From Huiozyma naganishii CBS 8797 (Eukaryota > Ascomycota > Saccharomycetes > Saccharomycetales > Saccharomycetaceae): a stretch of DNA of 64,000 nt. This document shows positions 9,725 to 18,130 of this stretch, in pieces (within the stretch, counting starts at the first letter, position 1; each line of letters starts with the position of its first letter). The stretch lies in contig NC_035932.1 of NCBI RefSeq assembly GCF_000348985.1, forward strand, positions 186,001-250,000, read 5' to 3'. Below the pieces are notes generated by a model. It had not been told where the DNA came from and did no database searches. It saw only the letters and a list, made by a program, of their open reading frames with translations. The translations under genes were made by a program, and so were the position numbers.

Positions 9725-11101
9725 ATGAGTTACACAACAGACCAATTCTTTCACAGTCTGTCCATTGAAGACTATGGCATACTCTGTGTTGATCTGAATG
9801 TCAATGGGTCACATATCGCGGCTCTACAATCGAATTTACAATTGCAAAACTTGGATAATGCGGCTATAGAGGATTTGGTGGAACGACAGAAGTTCTACAA
9901 AGGTAAATGGACGCGGTTTAACATAATGGTAGCGTCGTATCTCAAATTTTGTCGAGATTTAGATCCCTGGTCAGTGTGGGCCAGTTCTGACATGATCTTC
10001 CAGTACTACTCGGATTTGAACAACTGTCTATTGAACGATTCGTATCCACTAGACAATCTGATTGATGTGTATTTGCAGAATACCGAGTACGTTCTTTCTA
10101 TTGCTCAGAAGCTCGACAATAACTACCGCTCTTTGAATACAAGGAAGTTCCAATTCATGTCGTACGTCTCGTCTGTGATCTCAAAGCTTTTCAATAGTAT
10201 CAAACCGAACAAGTCCACGGATGGTGGAGAAGCCATCATTTCTAAAAAACAGCAGACACTGTTGTACCTCGTGAACAAATTGAACAACATATATTTCAAG
10301 ATAAAGTCGCCCCAGTTATGTTCCAACATCTTCAAGAATTTCAAACCGAAGAGTGACGTCAAGAATTTTGGCCAATTCCCCGTCAATCAACAGATTGAGT
10401 ACAGGTATCTCTTGGGGAAATACTACCTGTTCAATGCGAGAATCACAAACGCTTTTGTTCAATTGAACAGTGCGTATTCTCTACTAGCCGGTTTCAGCGG
10501 TTCAAGGAATCCGGCGATACTAAGAAATCTTCGGAGGCTACTGCGGTACCTAATTCCCGTTGGTTTAATTATTGGGAAACTCCCCAATGTCGGGATTGTC
10601 GCGCAAGTATATCCTGAATTAGCACAAATGTATAGACCGCTAATTCAAGCTGCTAGATCCGGAAACATCTTCGCGTTGAATGAATGGTTTAGACACAACG
10701 AATTAGAGCTCAGGCAGCGGCAGCTGCTGTTGATATTGGTCGAAAAATTACCAATGATAACGTACAGGTATCTACTGAGAAGGGTTATTCAGATTCGCTC
10801 GTCAGTGGAAAACACGAACAGACTGTCCTATGATGTCCTGCAAAAAGCCTTTGAACTGGCTATTCAGGACAACGGGAACAAACGGCATGATATTTATGAC
10901 GGGATCCACGATAGCAAAAATGCAGAAAACGTACTAGTGACTCTAATCAATCTAGGCTACTTTCGTGGCAATTGTTTCCCCCTGTTACAGTTGTGTGTAT
11001 TTCAAAGAACTGAAAATATTGACGAGGTCCTGCCATCAGTAACAGAAAAGATTATCGCCATGTTCCCCCTGAACAACGAAGATGCATGGTTAGATTCTTA
11101 A
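9725..11101 (+). CDS. THP1: Thp1, TREX-2 mRNA export and transcription factor
   Basis: A 458-residue protein from the ATG at 9725, close to S. cerevisiae Thp1 (455). The N-terminal segment with LNVNGSHIAALQ resembles the start of S. cerevisiae Thp1. The C-terminal half has the helical repeats and winged-helix-like end of a PCI protein (for example YLLGKYYLFNARI near residue 225). Thp1 binds Sac3, Sem1, Sus1 and Cdc31 in TREX-2 at the nuclear pore. The frame stays open upstream to an ATG at 9527, adding 66 residues. I prefer 9725 because of length and because the extension is basic and unlike the family. SDH5 follows, as in S. cerevisiae (YOL072W-YOL071W). Confidence 0.9.
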   Translation: MSYTTDQFFHSLSIEDYGILCVDLNVNGSHIAALQSNLQLQNLDNAAIEDLVERQKFYKGKWTRFNIMVASYLKFCRDLDPWSVWASSDMIFQYYSDLNNCLLNDSYPLDNLIDVYLQNTEYVLSIAQKLDNNYRSLNTRKFQFMSYVSSVISKLFNSIKPNKSTDGGEAIISKKQQTLLYLVNKLNNIYFKIKSPQLCSNIFKNFKPKSDVKNFGQFPVNQQIEYRYLLGKYYLFNARITNAFVQLNSAYSLLAGFSGSRNPAILRNLRRLLRYLIPVGLIIGKLPNVGIVAQVYPELAQMYRPLIQAARSGNIFALNEWFRHNELELRQRQLLLILVEKLPMITYRYLLRRVIQIRSSVENTNRLSYDVLQKAFELAIQDNGNKRHDIYDGIHDSKNAENVLVTLINLGYFRGNCFPLLQLCVFQRTENIDEVLPSVTEKIIAMFPLNNEDAWLDS

Positions 11102-11550
11102 AGGTTTTAAAATTTTTCATGACGGCAGCCTGGGTTTAGTCGTACATGTCCATAGTGGTAGCATGCTTTTAGTTTTACTAAATTGCTGTGCAGACACTCT
11201 GTGCTCTTATCCTGGTGCAATATTGTGTGGGAAATGGCCAAGCGTATGCCAGTTTTTGTAATTTCACCTGTTACATAAGTTATGTTCTCAGACTAGCAGA
11301 AAAAGCGGGCAGTTATGATACACGTATCCGGTACCTCACTCCTCCAATACTATATAATTCTGCGGACATCTAATGGGCTGCCCTCCGGAGTTCTGTCACA
11401 CTCCAGTGAAACAACCTTATCGTGATCATAGCACGTGACACCCGCTAATATTAATCGAGCAAAATTTGGGGACTTTCGAAGAAAGCTCTTTGGACTGTTC
11501 CCATTCCGCTATCGCTACAGACTCCGAATAAAGGAAAGCCGTTCAACAAG
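11102..11550. other. Intergenic region THP1-SDH5
   Basis: About 450 bases with no credible gene. The longest open frames start with non-ATG codons. It holds a CACGTG (11432-11437) and an AT-rich stretch expected of the SDH5 promoter. No RNA gene was recognised. Confidence 0.6.
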
Positions 11551-12027
11551 ATGCTGGCCAGGACTGCTTTAACGAGAAATACACGCCTGCTGAGGTTTGC
11601 TCCAATCTTCCGCCAAAATCGGCATTACTCAAGTCGCTCGTCCTCCAATGATGGTGGTGAAGGGCATGATGCGGAATTGATAAAAAGAATCAAAATACCT
11701 CCAATCAAGAGAACAGGCGAAACTTTGGACAAGATGAGGTCACGGTTAATCTATCAATCGCGCAAAAGAGGTATCCTGGAGACAGACTTGCTTCTATCCA
11801 GTTTTGCTGCCAAGAACCTGAAGAACATGAGTAAAGAGCAGCTAGAAGAGTACGATGAGCTGTTGAACGAATTGGATTGGGATATTTATTACTGGGCGAC
11901 TAGGAACTACAAAATCAGTCCCATTCCTGATAAGTGGAGAAACTCCAAGCTGTTGAAAGATCTACAAAACTTTAGCGAGAATAAGGAAAAAAAAATACTT
12001 CGAATGCCGGAACTTGACAAGTACTGA
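11551..12027 (+). CDS. SDH5: Sdh5, succinate dehydrogenase flavinylation factor (SDHAF2 family)
   Basis: A 158-residue mitochondrial protein (S. cerevisiae YOL071W, 162). The first 30 or so residues are rich in Arg, Thr, Leu and Ser with no acidic residues, a matrix presequence. The core contains the SDHAF2 motif region [15 protein letters not shown] (residues 66-80) and the C-terminal segment [15 protein letters not shown]. The protein promotes covalent attachment of FAD to Sdh1. The gene is convergent with the MFS transporter. A CACGTG element lies about 115 bases upstream at 11432-11437. Confidence 0.95.
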   Translation: MLARTALTRNTRLLRFAPIFRQNRHYSSRSSSNDGGEGHDAELIKRIKIPPIKRTGETLDKMRSRLIYQSRKRGILETDLLLSSFAAKNLKNMSKEQLEEYDELLNELDWDIYYWATRNYKISPIPDKWRNSKLLKDLQNFSENKEKKILRMPELDKY

Positions 12028-12212
12028 TCTCAAGCTCATTAAAAGGTATCCAAATGAAGGACTTAGGGTCATTTTTTTTTGCTTTGTAAATAATATAAAA
12101 AGAACTTTCCGTATCGGTCCAGATCTCAAACCATTATTTTTATTTTTGTTATTTCAATATTATACTAATATACACTGTTACTATTGGGCAATCTTTGTAC
12201 GATACCTGAGCT

Positions 12213-14012
12213 TCAACTCTTCTGTGCTTCGACATCTACTGGTTCCCCTTTTTTTGGAGCTTCAATTTTTTTATTACTAGTGAAAATCGCAAACAGAAAG
12301 GCGAGTGCACACCACCCCAGAGCCATGTAAAACACATCCTTCACTGAGTCGCTGATCATATTCCCCAACACAGAGCGTGCCCCATCGAAGTGTTCAGCTC
12401 TGTAAATAATCAAATCATCAACAGACCTTATTTCTGAATGGTAAGAACTCTTCCCTATCTTATTCATTACCGCTCCTCCAAAGACACTAGCACTAATAAT
12501 ACTTCCAACAGCTTGTCCGCAGTTTTTCAGGAATGAATTCAAGGTTGTCACAGCGACAAAATCTGATTTGAAAGTGGGGCTTTTCTTATCCAGCTCAATC
12601 TGTGCAGCCATCATGGTGCATTGATTGCAAGCACCAAACGCAACACCGGGGAGAATCAACAAACCGATATGTTGGGCACTATTTGAATGGTTGTCCAGTA
12701 GCGTTAAGAGACCGGCTCCAATAACAGCTAAACACATACCAGCAACTGTAATAGGTTTCACGTATCCAAACTTGCCATTCAAAAACCCACATACAACAGC
12801 AGTAAGCACCGTGGGGATCATAACAGCAATCAAATGGATGGAGGCCTTCCAAGGTGAACTGTTGTAAATTAGTTGGAAGAACTGGACGTAGTATACTGTT
12901 TGGCTCATGTATCCAATGCAAAAAAAGAAGGTGGTCATACTTGCAGTAAAGATACCGCGTATCCGTAAATTTTTCCAAGAGATCAGTGGTTGGTATTGGA
13001 TGTAATTCGCTTTCACTATTTGAAGATTTGGGAAAATAACAAAGTCATACACCAGAGCAACGATCACTAGACAACCTCCAATGACAAAAAGTAAAATTAT
13101 AGAATATGAACCCCATTTAAACCGATTCCCACCAAAGGTAAAAGCGAGCAGAATGCAAACAATACCTGCACTGATTAACATGAACTCAATAATGTCGAGT
13201 TTAAACAGCAAATGCTTTAGAAGGTCTTTAAATCTTACCTTCTTGACTTTCTCTGAGAGTTCTTTCAAGTCGTGAATGGTCAGTAGAACCTGCTTTTTAC
13301 CAGTTGGATTGTAAACCCAAGTAAAAATCACAAGAGCAACAGCCCCCACCGGCAAATTAATCCAAAAGCACCACCTCCATGTGACGTGAGATGTAAATGC
13401 ACCTCCGATGAAAGGGCCGATGACTGAGGCTATACCGAATGAAGCGCTCATAAAGGCAATAATAAATCCTCTACCGCGCGGACTCACCAAAGTTGACCCA
13501 ATCACAAAGGACAGACTTTGAATACCACTACCACCAATACCAGCTATAACCCTTCCACCAATAAGCATATCCATCGAATTCGCCAGCGCACAAATCAACG
13601 AACCAATTTCAAAGATTACAATTGCGGATAGCATGGCTGTTTTAAAACCCAAGAAAGAAAAAGCAATACGACCCCATAGAAGGGACATCAAAGCATTTGG
13701 TAGACTGTAGCCAGCAATAATCCAACCTGTCTTTGCGTAAGCATCAAAGTGCGCGCCCACGTCATTGATTATGGTGGTCACGATCATTATATCTAGGGCG
13801 GCTAGAAAGTTTGCTAGCGCTAAAGCGCCCGTGCATGCCCAAAGGATGATTCCTTTAGGTAGTGGTTGTCCAAACTCGTTATATTCAACTTCCTCTTCTA
13901 ATGTTTGAGCGGTGTCAGTTTTGCTTGTATGTACCTGAACTGAATCAACGCTCTTAATATCAATCCCAATATTGCCTCTCACAATGGATTTTTCCATTGA
14001 AGCTCTTGACAT
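12213..14012 (-). CDS. MFS transporter, VBA3/VBA5-like DHA2 family
   Basis: A 599-residue major facilitator with about 14 membrane segments. The N-terminal half has the DHA2 hallmarks: LDIMIVTTIIND in the first segment, GWIIAGYSLPNALMSLLWGR in the second and third, and a WRWCFWINLPVG block after segment six. The sequence is closest in memory to S. cerevisiae Vba5 and Vba3, members of a family that includes vacuolar basic amino-acid and multidrug transporters. The ATG at 14010-14012 gives a polar 60-residue N-terminal tail. In S. cerevisiae nothing like it separates SDH5 from NBA1, so it belongs to an accessory block. Its promoter contains two near-identical 20-base elements with CCGCGG cores. 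Substrate unknown. Confidence 0.88.
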   Translation of the reverse strand: MSRASMEKSIVRGNIGIDIKSVDSVQVHTSKTDTAQTLEEEVEYNEFGQPLPKGIILWACTGALALANFLAALDIMIVTTIINDVGAHFDAYAKTGWIIAGYSLPNALMSLLWGRIAFSFLGFKTAMLSAIVIFEIGSLICALANSMDMLIGGRVIAGIGGSGIQSLSFVIGSTLVSPRGRGFIIAFMSASFGIASVIGPFIGGAFTSHVTWRWCFWINLPVGAVALVIFTWVYNPTGKKQVLLTIHDLKELSEKVKKVRFKDLLKHLLFKLDIIEFMLISAGIVCILLAFTFGGNRFKWGSYSIILLFVIGGCLVIVALVYDFVIFPNLQIVKANYIQYQPLISWKNLRIRGIFTASMTTFFFCIGYMSQTVYYVQFFQLIYNSSPWKASIHLIAVMIPTVLTAVVCGFLNGKFGYVKPITVAGMCLAVIGAGLLTLLDNHSNSAQHIGLLILPGVAFGACNQCTMMAAQIELDKKSPTFKSDFVAVTTLNSFLKNCGQAVGSIISASVFGGAVMNKIGKSSYHSEIRSVDDLIIYRAEHFDGARSVLGNMISDSVKDVFYMALGWCALAFLFAIFTSNKKIEAPKKGEPVDVEAQKS

Positions 14013-14174
14013 GTTTGTATATGGGAGATTTTTGGTTCGTTGACTAACCAACAAGACGATTCAGGACATCCAGTAGCATTGAAAGTTTGTGATTGATAGA
14101 TCTGTCACTGTCTTGAACGTATGTATATATATGTGTGTCGTTTGCCTTGGGTAATCACCTTTCCGACAGCAATC

Positions 14175-14194
14175 ATCTCCGATCGCCGCGGCCG
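14175..14194. promoter_or_regulatory. First of two matching promoter elements (CCGCGGCCG core)
   Basis: A 20-base element, ATCTCCGA + 3 bases + CCGCGGCCG, located 163 bases upstream of the MFS start codon. It recurs at 14238-14257 with 17 of 20 positions identical. The CCGCGG core is of the type bound by Zn2Cys6 regulators. Function is inferred. Confidence 0.55.
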
Positions 14195-14237
14195 AATAAT
14201 TTTTCATCGTCAAGACTTTTTCAAAAAATTGAAAACG

Positions 14238-14257
14238 ATCTCCGACGTCCGCGGCCG
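14238..14257. promoter_or_regulatory. Second of two matching promoter elements (CCGCGGCCG core)
   Basis: Direct repeat of the element at 14175-14194, 63 bases away (about six helical turns). Only the three bases between ATCTCCGA and CCGCGGCCG differ. Likely operator for the divergently placed MFS gene. Confidence 0.55.
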
Positions 14258-14616
14258 TTTTTCCGTTTCAATTATGAGCACAAAGAGCGTACGTTGTTTT
14301 TATTCAGCGTGTCTTGACAACGAGGTGTACGGAGTCGGTTACCTCGTAATCGTTACTATGCCTTTGTGAACCTTAATTGACCAGATTATTTGGATTTGTT
14401 AGTAGTAGTATGGTTCTCGTTCAAGCTTATGTCGTATCACTCACCCAAATTACTCGCCCTCACTGAGCGTTCCTCATCTGATCTCTTCTTCAAACCTGTG
14501 TATAGCTAGTGGTATCCTAGAGATCATGAGAATTGTTGAGCGTCAAGTGAAGCTTCGTAAAGAGTGACATAAAAGTCCTCACTAGACGCAGGTTGTGATT
14601 ACTTCTGAACCGCACG

Positions 14617-14648
14617 TATAAAAAGAGAGACTAGTGTGCTAGTCTCTC
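14617..14648 (+). promoter_or_regulatory. TATA-like box directly followed by a perfect 10-bp hairpin
   Basis: TATAAAA begins at 14617. Immediately after it the sequence GAGAGACTAG (14625-14634) pairs exactly with CTAGTCTCTC (14639-14648) across a TGTG loop. No annotated gene uses it. A 22-codon ORF starts 87 bases downstream of the TATA at 14704. It may be the core promoter of a decayed retrotransposon LTR. Confidence 0.4.
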
Positions 14649-14830
14649 GTAGATGAGTTGTTATGTAAAACGTAAGAAGAATGACAGATAATTTGAGTAA
14701 AATATGAGTACACTGAGCCCAGAAGAAGAGAGAGACAAGTACATGAGATCCCTGGTTCAACAAGAATGTTAAGCTTATGGTTGTTGTGATACAATCATTC
14801 TGGAACGGGCAGAAAGCAAAAAATTAAAAA

Positions 14831-14930
14831 TGCGAATTCTGTGGATCGAACACAGGACCTCCAGATTTCATATTTGTGACCGAAGTGTAAAATCTTCAGT
14901 CTGGCGCTCTCCCAACTGAGCTAAATCCGC
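14831..14930 (-). tRNA. tF(GAA): tRNA-Phe (GAA) with a 27-base intron
   Basis: Read on the minus strand from 14930, the exons match yeast tRNA-Phe: acceptor GCGGATTTAGC, A box, anticodon loop CTGAAG, and B box GGTCCTGTGTTCGATCC, ending with discriminator A at 14831. The exons total 73 bases. An intron at 14867-14893 follows position 37, the standard site. It includes CTTCGG, which can pair with the anticodon as in other yeast tRNA-Phe precursors. The intron is longer than the 18-19 bases I recall for S. cerevisiae. Confidence 0.96.
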
Positions 14931-15696
14931 AACTTAGAAATCGAAAGTTGAAACTACTCTTAAAAATTAAATTTTGGAGACAATCTTTTACTTTGTGAAA
15001 TGTTTTGTTATCTACTTGAAACACGGAGATATTTTTAAAATATGTTACCCAAACGTGTGTCCAAGTTCAATTGTGGTTACGCTTCTCTTAGCATTCTGGA
15101 AACTTTCGTGAACTGTTCACAGAAGACCTTTCGCAGAGGAGTAAGTAAGAAAATATCTTCAAGTGTTAGTATACTCTTCAGAGTTTGGTTTAGAGAATCT
15201 GAAACATATTTCTCGTAAGCTCCAGTATGGCCCAATAAACCATCCAGTCAACAGAAATACGTAAAGTCGGGAAGACTAAACTAAAACTTGGTGGTATCGA
15301 CGGGACAATTCAGTAAAACCATTGATCTCATGCGTCCGACAAAAAAAGGTGTGGTTTTTTTGACACTCAGCCCTATTAAGGAAAGAAAAAATAAATTTGG
15401 CTAGCGGCCAAGTTATTCATAGCACATTCTTACACAGACGCAACCTGGCTGGCAAGGCAATGTTTGCCTACTCAGGAAAAAAACTCAAAGGTTATCATTA
15501 TCACGTATAATTATCTTTCTGTTTAAAGTATTACTTTTGAGGTGAATGATTAACTACACCAAAACCTGTATCAGATACCTCCAAAATCCGATTTCAATTT
15601 GCAAGTCAAGAACAGGAATTGGGTTTCCTTATCTTTAAAAAACCGGACTATCTGTGCTGTTAACAGTAACTCTGAAGTGTATATTCTCTTGCTCAA

Positions 15697-15708
15697 GGGG
15701 GGGGGGGG
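15697..15708. repeat. Run of 12 G
   Basis: A 12-base guanine homopolymer in intergenic DNA. A second G12 lies at 20172-20183. Homopolymers of this size are prone to length errors. Confidence 0.8.
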
Positions 15709-15968
15709 CAAAAGTGCAATGTACATCTTCGCCTCGTAAAAACTATCGTTTGTTGTTGCACGATAAAATATTTGGTTGCAAAACGTTCAGTGTCAAAGAT
15801 TGTATCATCCATTTAGGGAAATGAGCCCCGTTAGGGTTCTCGTTTGTAGGCAAAGACAGGAAAACAGATTAAGAAAAGAAAACATACCCTTTCCGATCAT
15901 GATAAATCGCTATCGCCTTTCAGTACACCGACTAGCAACAGTACAGAATATGCTGTGTAAACCCCCAT

Positions 15969-15988
15969 CTCCGTGACGATTCACGGAG
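15969..15988. repeat. Perfect inverted repeat, 8-bp arms
   Basis: CTCCGTGA, a CGAT loop, then TCACGGAG, followed by a short GA repeat. It lies about 400 bases upstream of UGA4 and might be a dimeric binding site or a small hairpin. No function assigned. Confidence 0.5.
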
Positions 15989-16113
15989 AGAGAGAGGGTG
16001 ACTAGATCAGATTGGTTTGGAACATTTCCTTTATCGCGTTGCATTATGGTGGAATTGAACTTTTTATTTTTTGGGGATATTTTCTACGCAAGTTTCTGAG
16101 TGTGACAATTTAT

Positions 16114-16186
16114 CTTATCAACGATACGGATAAACTCCAGATAACCTAGTTGTTGAACAGACCTTTTTGATGATAAAGCATGATAA
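16114..16186. promoter_or_regulatory. Cluster of GATA elements upstream of UGA4
   Basis: Within 75 bases there are CTTATC (16114-16119) and several GATAA motifs (near 16129, 16172 and 16182). Closely spaced GATAA sites are the targets of Gln3 and Gat1 in nitrogen catabolite repression, a known control of UGA4 in S. cerevisiae. Spacing to the start codon (200-270 bases) fits. Confidence 0.6.
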
Positions 16187-16260
16187 CTTTCTTTTAAAAT
16201 GTGAGAGCGTTACGACTAGGTTATTTTGAAGTAGAGGGCAATGTGTCCCCTACCTGGGAG

Positions 16261-16270
16261 CCGAGATCGG
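16261..16270. promoter_or_regulatory. CCG-N4-CGG element, candidate Uga3 site
   Basis: CCGAGATCGG is an inverted CCG pair separated by four bases, the arrangement described for the GABA-responsive Zn2Cys6 activator Uga3. It sits 115 bases upstream of the UGA4 ATG and about 20 bases before a TATATAA box at 16292-16298. Confidence 0.55.
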
Positions 16271-16384
16271 CCTCGTTCGATGGACGAGTGATATATAAAT
16301 GGAGGCACCAATTACTTGTCTCCGTATCTAGTCACCTCTTTCCGAACAGAGGAGATCCGGATAGAGCGTAGTAGAGCATTAAAC

Positions 16385-18130
16385 ATGTCCTTAACGTCTT
16401 CAAAAAAGGAGACCCAAGTCGTAACGGAGCAAAGACTCTCCGTTGACTTTGGGTCTGCGGAGGAAATAGAGCGTCCATTTTCTAACATACGTTCAGTAAG
16501 ATCCCAGACTGGTGCTGGGGAAGTCAACTTCATTGATGCAGGAGCTACTGTTTCTGATCACCAACTGCTGGCAGAAATCGGTTACAAACAAGAGCTTAAC
16601 AGACAGTTTTCAACGATACAGGTATTCGGCATTGCATTTTCCATTATGGGTTTACTGCCATCTATAGCATCTGTAATGGGTGGTGGTCTTGCTGGTGGTC
16701 CCACGACACTTGTATGGGGCTGGTTTATTGCCGGTTGCTTTATCCTGACTGTTGGTATTGCAATGGCTGAAAATGCGAGTGCTATCCCGACGGCGGGTGG
16801 TCTATATTACTGGACGTATTACTATGCTCCAAAGGGCTACAAGGAGGTCATTTCCTTTGTTATCGGATGTTCTAATTCTTTAGCTCTTGCCGCAGGGGTC
16901 TGCTCGATAGATTACGGTTTTGCTGAAGAAGTCCTTGCGGCTGTCGTCATTGCCAAGGATGGAAACTTCGAAATAACGCCCGGTAAAACGTATGGTGTTT
17001 TCGCTGCGGCCGTTGTGGCAATGGGAATCTGTACATGCATGGCATCCAAGGCCATTGCGCGGCTGCAAACGATAAGTATTGTCTCCAATTTGTTCATTAT
17101 TGTTTTGCTTTTCATTGCGTTACCCATAGGCACTAAAATAAACATGGGAGGGTTCAACGATGGTTCTTTTATCTTTGGTAAATTTAAGAACCTGAGTGAT
17201 TGGAACAATGGATGGCAATTTTTTCTTGCGGGGTTTATGCCTGTTGTGTGGACAATTGGCGCATTCGATTCGTGTGTCCATCAATCTGAGGAAGCCAAGG
17301 ATGCCAAAAAATCTGTACCAATTGGTATCATTGGCTCGATATCTGTCTGCTGGGTTTTAGGGTGGCTGATTCTGATCTGTTTGATGGCATGTATGTCACC
17401 GGACATAGAGGGAATTGTTGATAACAAGTACGGGTTTGCCATGGCACAGATCATTTACGATTCTTTAGGTAAAAAGTGGGCCGTTGCCTTTATGTCCTTG
17501 ATTGCCTTCTGTCAATTCCTAATGGGTTCTTCAGTGGTTACAGCTATTTCCAGACAGATATGGGCTTTTGCTCGTGACGACGGGCTCCCCCTATCCGACT
17601 ACATAAAAATGGTTGACAAGAAGTATAAAGTTCCCTTCAACGCTATTATCTTTGCTTGTTGCGGTTCTTTGATTTTGGGGTTACTGTGTTTGATTGATGC
17701 TGCCGCGACAAGTGCCTTATTCTCACTAGCGGTGGCGGGGAATAACCTGGCATGGAGTACCCCTACTCTTCTTCGGTTGACCTCTGGAAGAGACCTGTTC
17801 AGACCTGGTCCCTTTTATTTGGGCCCTGTGTGGTCAAAAGTGAACGGGTGGATCTCGATTATTTTCGAGGCCTTTATTATCATAGTGGTGATGTTCCCAA
17901 GTGAAAAGCATGGCATCACTAAATCCACAATGAACTACACTTGTGTGATTGGTCCAGGGATATGGTTTTTGTCCTGGGTGTACTACTCCGTATACAAAAA
18001 AAGTACTACCACGGTCCTAAAACAAACTTATCTGAGGAGCAATTTGAGGAAGCCGTCGGCCCAGATGTTATTGATCATATTCTGTCGTACCATGAAGCAA
18101 GCAAAGATGTGTAGTAGTTTTTTTGTCTGA
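16385..18130 (+). CDS. UGA4: GABA permease Uga4, C-terminal tail shifted out of frame
   Basis: An amino-acid/polyamine/choline family permease with about 12 membrane segments. It is very similar to S. cerevisiae Uga4 (571 residues): TGAGEVNFID near residue 45, GYKQELNRQFSTIQVFGIAF, SIMGLLPSIASVMGGGL and CVHQSEEAKDAKKSVP are all present. It imports 4-aminobutyrate at the vacuole and plasma membrane. The start is the ATG at 16385; the frame upstream opens only on TTG. At residue 538 the frame slips: after VYKK the reading is STTTVLK, whereas the next frame gives KYYHGP and then EEAVGPDVIDHI, matching the S. cerevisiae tail, with a stop at 18112-18114. One A missing from the A7 run at 17996-18002 explains this. 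Confidence 0.93.
   Translation: MSLTSSKKETQVVTEQRLSVDFGSAEEIERPFSNIRSVRSQTGAGEVNFIDAGATVSDHQLLAEIGYKQELNRQFSTIQVFGIAFSIMGLLPSIASVMGGGLAGGPTTLVWGWFIAGCFILTVGIAMAENASAIPTAGGLYYWTYYYAPKGYKEVISFVIGCSNSLALAAGVCSIDYGFAEEVLAAVVIAKDGNFEITPGKTYGVFAAAVVAMGICTCMASKAIARLQTISIVSNLFIIVLLFIALPIGTKINMGGFNDGSFIFGKFKNLSDWNNGWQFFLAGFMPVVWTIGAFDSCVHQSEEAKDAKKSVPIGIIGSISVCWVLGWLILICLMACMSPDIEGIVDNKYGFAMAQIIYDSLGKKWAVAFMSLIAFCQFLMGSSVVTAISRQIWAFARDDGLPLSDYIKMVDKKYKVPFNAIIFACCGSLILGLLCLIDAAATSALFSLAVAGNNLAWSTPTLLRLTSGRDLFRPGPFYLGPVWSKVNGWISIIFEAFIIIVVMFPSEKHGITKSTMNYTCVIGPGIWFLSWVYYSVYKKSTTTVLKQTYLRSNLRKPSAQMLLIIFCRTMKQAKMCSSFFV

Larger units (their letters stand above)
14013..16384. other. Long intergenic region between the MFS gene and UGA4
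   Basis: About 2.4 kb without a protein gene. Near the left end are the paired CCGCGG elements of the MFS promoter. Around 14617-14772 lies a TATA-like box, a perfect hairpin and a 22-codon ORF. A tRNA-Phe gene occupies 14831-14930. A run of 12 G is at 15697-15708 and a second hairpin at 15969-15988. GATAA elements and CCG-N4-CGG precede UGA4. The length is unusual for this compact genome and suggests insertion or loss events around the tRNA. Confidence 0.6.

Noticed and set aside
14704..14772. Confident solo-LTR call
   Set aside because: TATA, hairpin and gag-like short ORF are suggestive, but no TG...CA ends, target duplication or primer-binding site could be defined by eye; kept as a finding only.
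15340..15362. CAAAAAAA...TTTTTTTG inverted repeat as a terminator
   Set aside because: Poly-A/poly-T symmetry is common in yeast spacers. It is about 410 bases upstream of the minus-strand tRNA's 5' end and cannot be its terminator.
16299..16331. Ten-codon upstream ORF before UGA4
   Set aside because: Its ATG overlaps the end of the TATA-like box, so it is probably upstream of the transcription start.
16331..16350. Possible centromere CDEIII-like TTTCCGAA near the UGA4 start
   Set aside because: No CDEI/AT-rich CDEII arrangement beside it and the rest of the CDEIII consensus is missing.
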